DNA of 64,000 nt from Desulfobacteraceae bacterium (GTDB lineage Bacteria; Desulfobacterota; Desulfobacteria; Desulfobacterales; SURF-7): NCBI GenBank assembly GCA_003599865.1, contig QZKS01000082.1, positions 1-64,000 on the forward strand. The letters are read 5' to 3'. How positions within the stretch are numbered: the stretch's first letter is position 1; every line of letters starts with the position of its first letter. Position numbers and translations under genes: made by a program. The notes beneath the pieces were generated by a model that had not been told where the DNA came from, did no database searches, and saw nothing but the letters and a program-made list of their open reading frames with translations. This document shows positions 27,567 through 37,195 of the stretch, piece by piece.

Positions 27567-27904
27567 TACTTGTTTGCTCCACCTTCAATTATACCCCTTA
27601 GCCATGGTATCGGATTCAATGGATCTGGAGGATCACTTAATTTATTTAATCCCATAATTGGCACATCACGATCACCATTAAGATGTTTCGCTAAATGAAT
27701 AAGATATTCTCTGCAACGCTCATTGGTTTCCAATTTATCGGACTTTGCTATATTTTTAAAAGTATTAGCGATTCTATTAGCATCTTCATTGTTCTGTGAA
27801 TGCAGCATCATAAAAGTGATCTGTTGTGTTACTTCGATTGCTGTAATTCGATGCTCTAAAATTTGCAGGGCTTCAACTAATAATCCTTCAAATTCATCCA
27901 TCAA
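27566..27904 (-). CDS. First (attI-proximal) cassette: hypothetical protein
   Basis: 112 aa ORF adjacent to the attI-like region. Confidence 0.55.
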   Translation of the reverse strand: MMDEFEGLLVEALQILEHRITAIEVTQQITFMMLHSQNNEDANRIANTFKNIAKSDKLETNERCREYLIHLAKHLNGDRDVPIMGLNKLSDPPDPLNPIPWLRGIIEGGANK

Positions 27905-27919
27905 TTAGCTCCTTTTTAA

Positions 27920-28077
27920 AGCTGGCATAACCATTGATTGTCAGGTCAATTTTCCCTGACCAGATCGGGCACTTTTTCCCTGATAAGTTCCAAATCAGGG
28001 GGTTTTCGGGCACTTTTTCCCTGATATTAAATAAATTCTTATTTTCGTAATAAATCGCTTGTAAAAGGTGAAGTATT
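27920..28077 (-). promoter_or_regulatory. Candidate attI / cassette promoter region between first cassette and intI
   Basis: ggcataacc core (GTTATGCC on minus) at about 27927; repeated tcgggcactttttccctgat; location between divergent intI and array. Confidence 0.55.
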
Positions 28078-28158
28078 TTGTATATAACATTCACCAGCCA
28101 ACAAGGCCCTGATCTTGCCAACTATAAAGATTCACAACAGAATCATTTTATTTATTGG

Positions 28159-29145
28159 ATGTCAACACAAAATAACCGAAAACTGCTGGATGAAGTTCGT
28201 GAAGTGATGCGACTTCATCATTATTCCATTCACACGGAACGGACTTATTGTGATTGGATCAAGCAATATATTCATTTTCATACAATGAAATCCCGTGATG
28301 ATTTGCAGAACGGTGAAGCCAGAATCGAGGCATTTTTAACCCATCTTGCCGTAAACAGGGATATCGCTCCTGCGACGCAGAACCAAGCGATGAACGCATT
28401 GGTTTTTTTATACAAAAAAGTTTTGAAAATTCAGTTGGACAAAGAAATTAACGCGGTTCGCGCCAAAAGAAAAACCAACGTACCGGTTGTGATGACGCGG
28501 GAAGAAACTGCAAAGGTGTTGTCACTCATGAATGGCGTTCCGCAGCTTGCGGCAAAACTGATGTACGGCAGTGGGTTACGGATTTCGGAAGCCATCCGGC
28601 TGCGGGTGCAGGACATTGACTACAAAATGAAAACACTGATCGTCAGATCCGGAAAAGGCAATAAGGACCGCGTGACGACCTTTCCGGCATCGATCATCCC
28701 TTTTCTGCAGGTCCATCTGGATAAAGTAAAAACCTTTCACACAAATGATCTTGCCAAAGGTCATGGCGCAGTATATCTGCCGCATGCCCTGGCCCGCAAA
28801 TACCCGGGTGCGGATAAAAAATGGCAATGGCAGTATGTGTTTCCGGCTCGCGACTTGTCTACAGATCCGCGATCCGGAATTGTACGCAGGCATCACATTG
28901 ACCCAAGCCTGATCAACAAGGCCATCAGAAAGGCGGTCCAAATCGCCGGTCTGCATAAGAAAATCAGCGCGCACACCCTGCGCCACTCCTTTGCAACCCA
29001 TCTGCTGCAGCGCGGAACCGACATCCGGACCATCCAGGCGCTCCTGGGGCACAATGATGTTTCCACCACCATGATTTATACGCATATTTTAAATCAGGGC
29101 GGACATGGCGTGTTCAGTCCCCTGGATGATCTGGATATATTATAA
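28159..29145 (+). CDS. intI: Integron integrase (tyrosine recombinase)
   Basis: IntI-specific patch ALARKYPGADKKWQWQYVFPA; catalytic YGSGLRISEAIRLR, HTLRHSFATHLLQRGTDIRTIQALLGHNDVSTTMIYTH; divergent from array. Confidence 0.95.
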   Translation: MSTQNNRKLLDEVREVMRLHHYSIHTERTYCDWIKQYIHFHTMKSRDDLQNGEARIEAFLTHLAVNRDIAPATQNQAMNALVFLYKKVLKIQLDKEINAVRAKRKTNVPVVMTREETAKVLSLMNGVPQLAAKLMYGSGLRISEAIRLRVQDIDYKMKTLIVRSGKGNKDRVTTFPASIIPFLQVHLDKVKTFHTNDLAKGHGAVYLPHALARKYPGADKKWQWQYVFPARDLSTDPRSGIVRRHHIDPSLINKAIRKAVQIAGLHKKISAHTLRHSFATHLLQRGTDIRTIQALLGHNDVSTTMIYTHILNQGGHGVFSPLDDLDIL

Positions 29146-29256
29146 ACCCTGCTGTTCCCTGATTTCCATCCGGTTTCCATTTTATCTTGATGATGGTTTG
29201 ACGCTGGATGCCGGATCAGGTCCGGCAAGACGGAATTGGGATTTTTTACGGTTTCA

Positions 29257-29811
29257 TCAGGGTTCCATTTTCAGTTTATCGGTTGACAGCGCAAAAGTCC
29301 CGTCCAGCTCGTCGGCCACCGGCTTTTTGCAGGCCCGGCATTTTTGCGCGCCTCTGAACAGGGGCTCTCCGCACGAGGGACAGTGATAGCGTTCGCATTC
29401 CGAGCGGGCCCATTCCACGCTTCCTTGTTCATTGCCGAATTCTGCGGCTTTTTCCCGCCAGACGGGGATGGTTCGTTTCATGACCTGGCGGCCCGTGGAG
29501 ATGGGAAACTCCTCGATCAGGCGGCAGGGCCATTCATCGCACTGGTGGCAGCTTGAATAGCTCTTTGATTTCACGCAATCCCGGATGGCGCAAACCTTGC
29601 AGAAATCATGGATTTTCCGGGGCGGATCAGACTGCATGCATCCGTAACATTCCATCTGTTCGGGTTTCAGTCCGTAGAGATTTCCCATGACGGTTTTGAA
29701 TTTTTCATTGTTGTCCCGGTTGGCAATGTAAATGCCGCAGGTTCCGCAATACAGTCCGCAGGGCGCCATCAGTTCCCTGTTCCGGATTTCTTCCTCGGTC
29801 CATCCTTTCAT
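29257..29811 (-). CDS. DUF3795-type cysteine-rich protein
   Basis: LMAPCGLYCGTCGIYIAN, CYGCMQSDPPRKIHDFCKVCAIRDC, CHQCDEWPC. Confidence 0.75.
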   Translation of the reverse strand: MKGWTEEEIRNRELMAPCGLYCGTCGIYIANRDNNEKFKTVMGNLYGLKPEQMECYGCMQSDPPRKIHDFCKVCAIRDCVKSKSYSSCHQCDEWPCRLIEEFPISTGRQVMKRTIPVWREKAAEFGNEQGSVEWARSECERYHCPSCGEPLFRGAQKCRACKKPVADELDGTFALSTDKLKMEP

Positions 29812-29921
29812 GCTGATTCTCCTTTTTGCGGCATTCATGGAAAAATGCCGTGGTCTGCTTTTGTTATGCTTCATATGCTGTCCACTGATACTGCCTTACA
29901 CCAATTATCAGCCTTTCACAA

Positions 29922-30078
29922 TTGATGAAATCGTAAAAAGTCCCAATTCCGTCATGCCGGACTAGATCCGGCATCCAGAAGTTTCTGAAATTACTGGATA
30001 GCGCTGCGCTTCACTACGTGTCTGACTTTCGTCAGAATGACAAATAAAGGTAATTTACGACTTTTTACGAATTGATCA
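29922..30078. repeat. Interspersed palindromic repeat (CGTAAAAAGTC family), copy 1
   Basis: gatgaaatcgtaaaaagtc...gtcatgccggactagatccggcatccag...gactttttacgaattgatc. Confidence 0.7.
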
Positions 30079-30446
30079 AAATTGATGAAGCGGAAAAAAT
30101 CCATCATCAGTATTCCGGGTTTTCTGCTGTTCATTGATACAATTCTGTATCACCAGATGCGCTGAGACATGACGGTGCGGGTATTTCCCGGTCAGGTTCG
30201 GCATGGTTTCATAAATTAAACCTTGTAAGGTTTTCAATAGTTTGATATCGATAGAATCACAAAAATCATGCGGGCAGGGACAAACCGCCTGCATGAACGG
30301 AACCATCGGACCGTCGCCGCAGCTTGGCTGTATCTATCAGAAAAAAATAAGGATATTTTATTTACGTTTGGTTTGTATATTCTCTGGCATGCATTTTGAT
30401 ATGTTGTGAACCGACTGCTTGAACAAACATCCATAAGACCAGAGGA

Positions 30447-30665
30447 ATGTCGCTTGTGAAACCTTGTGACCGGAATATCAAATCAACCATCAAGCTGACG
30501 GATTTTATGATCAGACTTGCCGACAAAGGCGATGCCGAACGGGAAGATGTCGGCTGCGGCGTGTTGTACGGCGTGATGCTGGATGCCGCGTATAAAATCC
30601 GGAAGCTGGCGGAAAAGGAAAAGGATTCCCACAAGGAAAAAGGCTGGTGGAATGAAGAACCGTAA
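30447..30665 (+). CDS. Small conserved hypothetical protein upstream of desulfoferrodoxin
   Basis: 72 aa ORF, co-directional and adjacent to dfx. Confidence 0.6.
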   Translation: MSLVKPCDRNIKSTIKLTDFMIRLADKGDAEREDVGCGVLYGVMLDAAYKIRKLAEKEKDSHKEKGWWNEEP

Positions 30666-30701
30666 ACCCTAAACCCAATGATATCGGAAAAGGAGAAGAA
30701 C

Positions 30702-31076
30702 ATGGCGGAAAGACTTGAAGTGTACAAGTGCGAAGTGTGTGGAAACATCGTTGAGGTCCTACATGGAGGCGAAGGGGAACTGGTATGCTGCGGACAGCCG
30801 ATGAAGCTGATGAAGGAAAACACCGTGGATGCTGCCAAGGAAAAGCATGTCCCGGTCATCGAGAAAGTGGACGGCGGATTCAAGGTCAAGGTCGGCAGCG
30901 TGGCTCACCCCATGGAAGAAAAGCACTACATCGAGTGGATTGAGATTATCGCAGACGGCAAGGTATATCGCAAGTTCCTGAAGCCCGGAGACAAACCGGA
31001 AGCGGTTTTCAAGATCGATGCGGCCAAGGTCACGGCGCGGGAATACTGCAACCTTCATGGTCAGTGGAAAGCATAA
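30702..31076 (+). CDS. dfx: Desulfoferrodoxin (superoxide reductase)
   Basis: [51 protein letters not shown]. Confidence 0.95.
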   Translation: MAERLEVYKCEVCGNIVEVLHGGEGELVCCGQPMKLMKENTVDAAKEKHVPVIEKVDGGFKVKVGSVAHPMEEKHYIEWIEIIADGKVYRKFLKPGDKPEAVFKIDAAKVTAREYCNLHGQWKA

Positions 31077-31149
31077 ATCGTATCAGGAAGGCCAGTCACA
31101 GTCCGGATGGGAAAACCCATTTCCGGGCTGTCCTCTTTTGGGATGGTAC

Positions 31150-31300
31150 AAACGCTGGATGCCGGATCAAGTCCGGCATGACAGATATCCATCTATACCG
31201 TCATTCCGGCGAACGCCGGAATCCAGAAGGCTAATTCCCAACGATTTTAATTGTACCCATGACAAAGAAGTAAATTTTCGACTTTTTTACGAGTTAACTT
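31150..31300. repeat. Interspersed palindromic repeat, copy 2 (variant)
   Basis: aacgctggatgccggatcaagtccggcatgac...gtcattccggcgaacgccggaatccag...cgacttttttacgag. Confidence 0.6.
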
Positions 31301-31332
31301 GATTGCCGTTTGATTTCCTGGTTGGAGTGGCT

Positions 31333-32796
31333 ATGAAACCCTTGATTCGATTCTGCCGGCTGTGGGTTCTGGTTTTTGCATTGTGCATCGGGGTTGTCGC
31401 CGGATGTTATACCCCCCACCGATATTCCTATGAAGGCATCCGGGAGGAATATGCCGGATCCGTCTGTCTGCTGCCCGACGACCGGCAGCCGGAAAAGGCA
31501 ATGGAGGATCCGTGCCGGATCGACCAGGCGATTTCGCTGAAAGACGCCATCCGTCTGGCCCTTGCCAACAATCCGGACGGCAATATCGCCGCCGCGAGAA
31601 TCAAACAGGCTGCGGCCATGCTGCAACAGACGGACGCGCTTTTTTATCCCTATCTCGGGTTCTATACCGAGTATTCCCGGGGAGACTCCCCATCCTCCTC
31701 CTTGTTTAAAACCATTGACCAGAGAATGCTGGCACCCAATACCGATTTCAATGATCCGGGCGTGTACGACAACTTTGAAACCGGAATCCAGGGCCGGCTG
31801 AACCTGTTCAACGGGGGCAGGGACATCCTGCAGCGGGGAATGGCGGAAAGGGATCTTGCGATCCGGCATCTGGACCAAAAGGGGGTGGAAAACTCCCTGG
31901 TCGCCTCGGTGATCCGGAGTTATTACAATTGCCTTGCCGCAGAAGATCATATCAATATTGTCAACAAATCCATTGAAACGGTTTCCGAACAGGTGAGGAT
32001 CATGAATATCCGGTTTGAGGAAGGCGGGGCATTGAAATCGGATATCCTGACGCTGAACGTCCGGCTTGCCCAGGTAAAAGAGGATCTGGTCCAGAGCCGG
32101 AACCGGATGAAGATTGCCAAAGCGGTCCTTGCCGGTGTCATGGGCATATCGGCGGATCAGGAAATTGTCCTGACCCGGGAAGCGCCGATTTCCCATGAGA
32201 TTCCCGGGGATTTTTCATCCGGCATGATGGCCGCGGTCCAAAAGAGGCCGGAACTGCAGAAGATCCGCAAGCATCTGGAACAGTCCAGGATGTCGCTGGA
32301 TATGGCCAGATCAGGATATTTGCCCCGGGTCGATCTTCAGGGAAAATACTATGTGGATGATCCGGATATGGACTATGACCGGGATCGCGAAAACTGGATG
32401 GCCGCGGTTGTCCTCAACTGGGACCTGTTTACGGGTTTTTCCACCCGTTCGGAAAGGGCAAAGGCTGCTGCCGGGCTGGAGGAACTTCTGGCCGTGGACC
32501 GGAAGACGCTTCTGGAAGTCAGGCTGGACGTGAAAACCGCGTATCTGGAACTGGAGGCTGCGGAAGCCAGGCTGGACGTGGCCAAAAACAGCGTGGAAAT
32601 GGCGGAAGAATCCCTGCAACTGGTCAAGAAACAGTTTGACGGCGGTTCTGCCACGGTGACCCGGTATCTGGAGGCGGAGCTGGCCCGGAATACCGCCCGG
32701 ACAAGGTCCACGGCTGCCTATTATGACCGGGAAATTGCCATTGCCAATGTGGGAAGATCGATCGGCTTCTTTACCGGCAGGGTGGAAACAGAGTAG
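31333..32796 (+). CDS. TolC-family outer-membrane efflux lipoprotein
   Basis: Lipobox-like VVAGCYTP; OEP-type helical repeats; start at MKPLIRFC. Confidence 0.9.
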   Translation: MKPLIRFCRLWVLVFALCIGVVAGCYTPHRYSYEGIREEYAGSVCLLPDDRQPEKAMEDPCRIDQAISLKDAIRLALANNPDGNIAAARIKQAAAMLQQTDALFYPYLGFYTEYSRGDSPSSSLFKTIDQRMLAPNTDFNDPGVYDNFETGIQGRLNLFNGGRDILQRGMAERDLAIRHLDQKGVENSLVASVIRSYYNCLAAEDHINIVNKSIETVSEQVRIMNIRFEEGGALKSDILTLNVRLAQVKEDLVQSRNRMKIAKAVLAGVMGISADQEIVLTREAPISHEIPGDFSSGMMAAVQKRPELQKIRKHLEQSRMSLDMARSGYLPRVDLQGKYYVDDPDMDYDRDRENWMAAVVLNWDLFTGFSTRSERAKAAAGLEELLAVDRKTLLEVRLDVKTAYLELEAAEARLDVAKNSVEMAEESLQLVKKQFDGGSATVTRYLEAELARNTARTRSTAAYYDREIAIANVGRSIGFFTGRVETE

Positions 32797-32807
32797 GGGA
32801 TACGGCT

Positions 32808-33953
32808 ATGAAAGACAAAAGACTATTGTACGGACCGGGCTGGATCTGGATGGTTCCGGCCTTGCTGTTGTTATGCGTTGCCTGTCAGGACAAGATCGAT
32901 CCGGAAACGTCTGCGGCATTTCCGGCAGACAATACCGGACCGGGAAAAACCGCTGCGGCCGCCGTGAGAACCGTCACGGACTGGTATGGAGCTGTGGGCA
33001 CCATCCGTCCCCGCACGGAGGCCGGCATTCAGGCCCAGATTACGGCCCAGGTGACGGAGGTGAAGGTCCGGTCCGGAGACAGTGTTAAAAAAGGGCAGGT
33101 TCTGGCGTCCCTGGATAACCGGCAGTTTCTGTCCCGGCTGGATCAGGCCCGCGAATCCCTGAAATCGTCGGAAGCCGGTGAAAGACAGGCCAGACAGGCG
33201 GTCGTCGGTGCCGAGGCCGCACATGCCGAAGCCCGATCCGCATTTCAGCGGACAAAGAAATATCATGAATCCCAGGCCGCAACCTCCCAGGACCTGGAAC
33301 AGGCCGAATCCGCCTATCTGCAGGCCGAAGCCGGATTGCAGCAGGCCAGACAGGCCCTGTCCGGCGCAGAAGCCATGATCCGTCAGGCCCGCCAGGTGGT
33401 GAACGAGGCGGAAATCGCACTGGGATACACGGTCATCAAGGCCCCGGACGACGGTGAGATCTTACAGCGGATGATCGATCCCGGCGATCTGGCGCTTCCC
33501 GGAAAACCCCTTGTGGTCATGCGGACCAGCGGCCTGCTGCGGCTGGAAGCCTATGTGCGGGAAGGCCTGATCGACAAGGTCAAGCCGGGGGTGGAACTGG
33601 ATGTGGACATCACCACCCTGCAGCACCGTGTCCGGGCGGTTGTGGAAGAGATTGTACCCTATGCGGACCCGCAGACGCGCACCTTTCTGGTAAAGGCATC
33701 CCTTCCCCATGCGGACGGCCTGTATCCGGGAATGTATGGAAAACTCCTGATCCCGGTAAAGGAACACCCGGCTGTCATCATTCCCCGGGAAGCGGTCCGT
33801 CAGGTCGGTCAGCTCGAACTGGTCTGGGTTCAGGACAAGAAAAGCTGGAAAAACCGTTATGTCAAGACCGGACAATGGATAAACGGCGACGTGGAGATCC
33901 TGTCCGGGCTTTCCGGCAATGAACTCATCGGCTGGGGAGGAACCGCCAAATGA
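32808..33953 (+). CDS. RND efflux periplasmic adaptor subunit
   Basis: AQITAQVTEVKVRSGDSVKKGQVLASLD; GYTVIKAPDDGEILQRMIDPGDLALPGKPLVVM. Confidence 0.92.
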   Translation: MKDKRLLYGPGWIWMVPALLLLCVACQDKIDPETSAAFPADNTGPGKTAAAAVRTVTDWYGAVGTIRPRTEAGIQAQITAQVTEVKVRSGDSVKKGQVLASLDNRQFLSRLDQARESLKSSEAGERQARQAVVGAEAAHAEARSAFQRTKKYHESQAATSQDLEQAESAYLQAEAGLQQARQALSGAEAMIRQARQVVNEAEIALGYTVIKAPDDGEILQRMIDPGDLALPGKPLVVMRTSGLLRLEAYVREGLIDKVKPGVELDVDITTLQHRVRAVVEEIVPYADPQTRTFLVKASLPHADGLYPGMYGKLLIPVKEHPAVIIPREAVRQVGQLELVWVQDKKSWKNRYVKTGQWINGDVEILSGLSGNELIGWGGTAK

Positions 33954-36900
33954 CGGAGAACGGATCTGTGCCCAAGGGGATCATTGTCGGGATCGTCGAT
34001 CGGTTTCTGACCTCCCATCTGTCCGTGATGCTGATCATCCTGGCATCGTGCCTTGGGTTGGCATCCATTCTGGTGACGCCCCGGGAAGAGGAGCCCCAGA
34101 TCGTGGTTCCCATGGCGGACGTATATGTTCAGGCGCCGGGAGCCAATTCCGCCGAGGTGGAAAAACTGGTGGCCACCCCCCTGGAAAGACTGCTGTGGCA
34201 GATTGACGGTGTCGAATATGTGTATTCCATGTCCAGCCAGGACATGGCCGTTGTCACGGTCCGGTTTTATGTGGGCGAGGACCGGGAGGAATCCCTGGTC
34301 AAGCTGCACAACAAGATCACCATGAACTCGGATCAGGTCCCGCCTATCGTCAAGGGATGGGTGATCAAACCGGTGGAAATCGATGATGTTCCCATTGTGG
34401 GTCTGACCCTGTATTCCGCCGAACATGACGACCATCAGCTTCGCCGCATCGGAGAGGAGGTGATTTCCCGCCTTTCCGAGGTCAAGGATATCTCCCGGAC
34501 GGAGATTGTGGGCGGAAGAAAACAGGAAGTCCGGGTGGAGCTGCTGCCGGAAAAAATGGCAGGCCTCGGGGTTTCGATTCCGGAGGTCCAGCAGGCCCTG
34601 GCCGGTGCCGACGCATCGGTGACGGCCGGCAGCTTTTCCCGGTTCAACCGGGACTATACGGTGACCAGCCATTCTTTTCTGACATCGGTCGATCAGGTTG
34701 CGGCCCTGGTGGTCGGCGTCAATCAGGAACGGCCGGTTTATCTGCGGGATATTGCCGAAATTATCGATGGCCCGGAAGAGGCCGCCACCTATTCCCGGAT
34801 CTGCTTTTCCCATTATTATCAGCAGAAATCCGGAATGGATGTTGGGATGAAAACCTATCCGGCGGTGACCCTGGCCCTGGCCAAGAAAAAAGGAACCAAT
34901 GCCGTCACCGTCTCAGAAGAGATCCTGGCCAGGCTGGAGGAGCTTAAGGAAAAGGTCATTCCTGCCGGGGTGAAGGTCGAGGTGACCCGGAATTACGGGC
35001 ACACGGCCCAGCAGAAGGTGAACGATCTTCTCAACTCCCTGGTATTTGCCATTGCAACGGTCATCATACTTCTCGCCGTGACACTGGGGTGGCGGGAGGC
35101 CCTGGTTGTGGCCCTGGCGGTTCCCATCAGCTTTTCCCTGGCCTTGTTTGTCAATTACATCTTTGGCTATACCATCAACCGGGTCACGCTTTTTGCGCTG
35201 ATTTTGTCCCTGGGGCTGGTTGTGGACGATCCCATCACCAATGTGGACAATATTCAGCGGCATATTTTTGCCAAAAAATTCTCACCCCGGATTGCCACCC
35301 TGTTTGCCGTGGATGAGGTACTGCCGCCGGTCATCATGTCCACCATAGCCATTATCATCTGTTTTACACCCCTGTTTTTCATCACCGGCATGATGGGGCC
35401 CTATATGGCGCCCATGGCCGCCAATGTGCCGCTGACCGTTATTTTTTCCACGGTCTGCGCCCTGACCATCGTTCCCTGGTTTACCCTTCAGTTGCTGAAA
35501 AAAGGCATCCCGGATGCCGGAGGGGCAGCCGTAAAAACAGAAGACCGGAAGCCGACCCTGATTACGAGAAGTTACCGGAACGTCGTGAACCCCTTTCTGG
35601 AATCCCGGAGAAAACGGTGGATGCTCCTGGCCGTTATCCTGCTGCTGCTGGCCTTTTCCGCAGGACTGGCCCTGCTGAGGTTTGTGCCCCTGAAACTGCT
35701 GCCGTTCGACAACAAGGACGAGTTCCAGATCGTCGTGGATATGCCGGAAGGGACGACACTGGAAACCACCGATATGGTGGTCGGAGAATTTGAAGCCTAT
35801 CTCCGGACCGTTCCGGAAATCACCAGCATGGTTTCCTATGTAGGGGTGTCATCGCCCATTGATTTTAACGGTCTGGTGCGGCATTACTACCTGAGAAAAG
35901 GCGGACATCTGGCGGATATCCGGATCAATCTGGCAGACAAGGAACTTCGGGCGCAGCAGAGCCATGAGATTGTGCTGCGGCTTCGCAAGGATCTTCAGAA
36001 CATCGCCACACCATTTCAGGCGGATATCAAGGTGGTGGAGGTGCCGCCGGGACCGCCGGTGCTTTCCACCATTGTGGCCGAGATTTACGGATCTCCGGAC
36101 CGGACTTATGATCAGCTGATCCGGGGCGCGGCCCATATCAAGGATCTCATGCGGTCGGAACCGTTTGTCGTGGATGTGGATGACATGACCGAAGCCCCCC
36201 ATGAGCAGGTGGATTTTCTGCTGGACAAGGAAAAGGCCGGCCTTCACGGGGTATCTGCCCATGCGATTATCGAGACCCTGCGGACGGCTGTGGGCGGAAC
36301 TGCGGCTGCCATGGTTCACAAAAAAGGCGAACGTCAGCCCCTGTTGATCAGAACCATTCTTCCACGGGAGAAGAAATCCGGTGCGGTGGCCCTTTCCCGG
36401 ATTCCCATCAAGACATCGGCCGGGAATATGGTGCCTCTGGCGGAACTGGTCGATATTGTTCATGTCACCCGGCAGCAGCCGATTCATCACAAGAATCTGG
36501 AGCGGGTGGTCTATGTCCTGGCCGATACGGCCGGAAGGGCGCCGGCGGAAGCCGTGCTGGACATGCAGGGGCGCCTTGAAAACAATCCGCTGCCGCCGGA
36601 TATTCATGTAAACTGGTCCGGAGAAGGGGAGTGGAAGATCACCATCGATGTTTTCCGGGATATGGGGATCGCGTTTGCTGCGGCCATGATCGGCATTTAT
36701 GTCCTTCTGGTGATTCAGGCCAATTCCTTTTCCATGCCGCTCCTGATCATGATGGCGATTCCCCTGACCCTCCTGGGGATCATGCCGGGTTTCTGGCTGC
36801 TGAACCTTCTGGCGGCAAATTCCGTGGGCGGATTTGAAAATCCGATTTTCTTTACGGCCACGAGTATGATAGGAATGATTGCGCTGGGAGGAATCGTCAT

Positions 36901-37174
36901 CCGGAATTCACTGGTCCTGATCGAGTTCATTCAGGATGAACTGAAAAACGGGACGCCCCTGAAAGAGGCGATCCTTCAGAGCGGGGCGATCCGCATGCGG
37001 CCCATCCTTCTGACAGCCGCGACAACGGCGCTGGGCGCCTGGCCCATTACCCTGGACCCTGTTTTTTCCGGTCTGGCATGGGCCCTGATTTTCGGACTGT
37101 TCGCCTCCACCGCATTCACCCTTCTGGTTGTGCCGGTGGCATATTTTGCAGTACTGGAGAAGACGACAAATTAA
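33950..37174 (+). CDS. RND-family efflux permease
   Basis: 1074 aa; PREEEPQIVVPMADVYVQAPGANSAEVEKLVATPLE; TM4 VVDDPITNVDNIQRH; ten or more TM segments. Confidence 0.93.
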   Translation: MTENGSVPKGIIVGIVDRFLTSHLSVMLIILASCLGLASILVTPREEEPQIVVPMADVYVQAPGANSAEVEKLVATPLERLLWQIDGVEYVYSMSSQDMAVVTVRFYVGEDREESLVKLHNKITMNSDQVPPIVKGWVIKPVEIDDVPIVGLTLYSAEHDDHQLRRIGEEVISRLSEVKDISRTEIVGGRKQEVRVELLPEKMAGLGVSIPEVQQALAGADASVTAGSFSRFNRDYTVTSHSFLTSVDQVAALVVGVNQERPVYLRDIAEIIDGPEEAATYSRICFSHYYQQKSGMDVGMKTYPAVTLALAKKKGTNAVTVSEEILARLEELKEKVIPAGVKVEVTRNYGHTAQQKVNDLLNSLVFAIATVIILLAVTLGWREALVVALAVPISFSLALFVNYIFGYTINRVTLFALILSLGLVVDDPITNVDNIQRHIFAKKFSPRIATLFAVDEVLPPVIMSTIAIIICFTPLFFITGMMGPYMAPMAANVPLTVIFSTVCALTIVPWFTLQLLKKGIPDAGGAAVKTEDRKPTLITRSYRNVVNPFLESRRKRWMLLAVILLLLAFSAGLALLRFVPLKLLPFDNKDEFQIVVDMPEGTTLETTDMVVGEFEAYLRTVPEITSMVSYVGVSSPIDFNGLVRHYYLRKGGHLADIRINLADKELRAQQSHEIVLRLRKDLQNIATPFQADIKVVEVPPGPPVLSTIVAEIYGSPDRTYDQLIRGAAHIKDLMRSEPFVVDVDDMTEAPHEQVDFLLDKEKAGLHGVSAHAIIETLRTAVGGTAAAMVHKKGERQPLLIRTILPREKKSGAVALSRIPIKTSAGNMVPLAELVDIVHVTRQQPIHHKNLERVVYVLADTAGRAPAEAVLDMQGRLENNPLPPDIHVNWSGEGEWKITIDVFRDMGIAFAAAMIGIYVLLVIQANSFSMPLLIMMAIPLTLLGIMPGFWLLNLLAANSVGGFENPIFFTATSMIGMIALGGIVIRNSLVLIEFIQDELKNGTPLKEAILQSGAIRMRPILLTAATTALGAWPITLDPVFSGLAWALIFGLFASTAFTLLVVPVAYFAVLEKTTN

Positions 37175-37195
37175 GATCGAACACAGAGGCTGTTG

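Noticed and set aside
27894-28121. 75 aa minus ORF over the attI-like region
   Set aside because: Runs through repeats and attI; the start region overlaps the intI leader.
31294-34813. Long minus ORFs (31294-32196, 33857-34813)
   Set aside because: Antisense to the efflux genes, His/Gln/Asp-rich compositional shadows.
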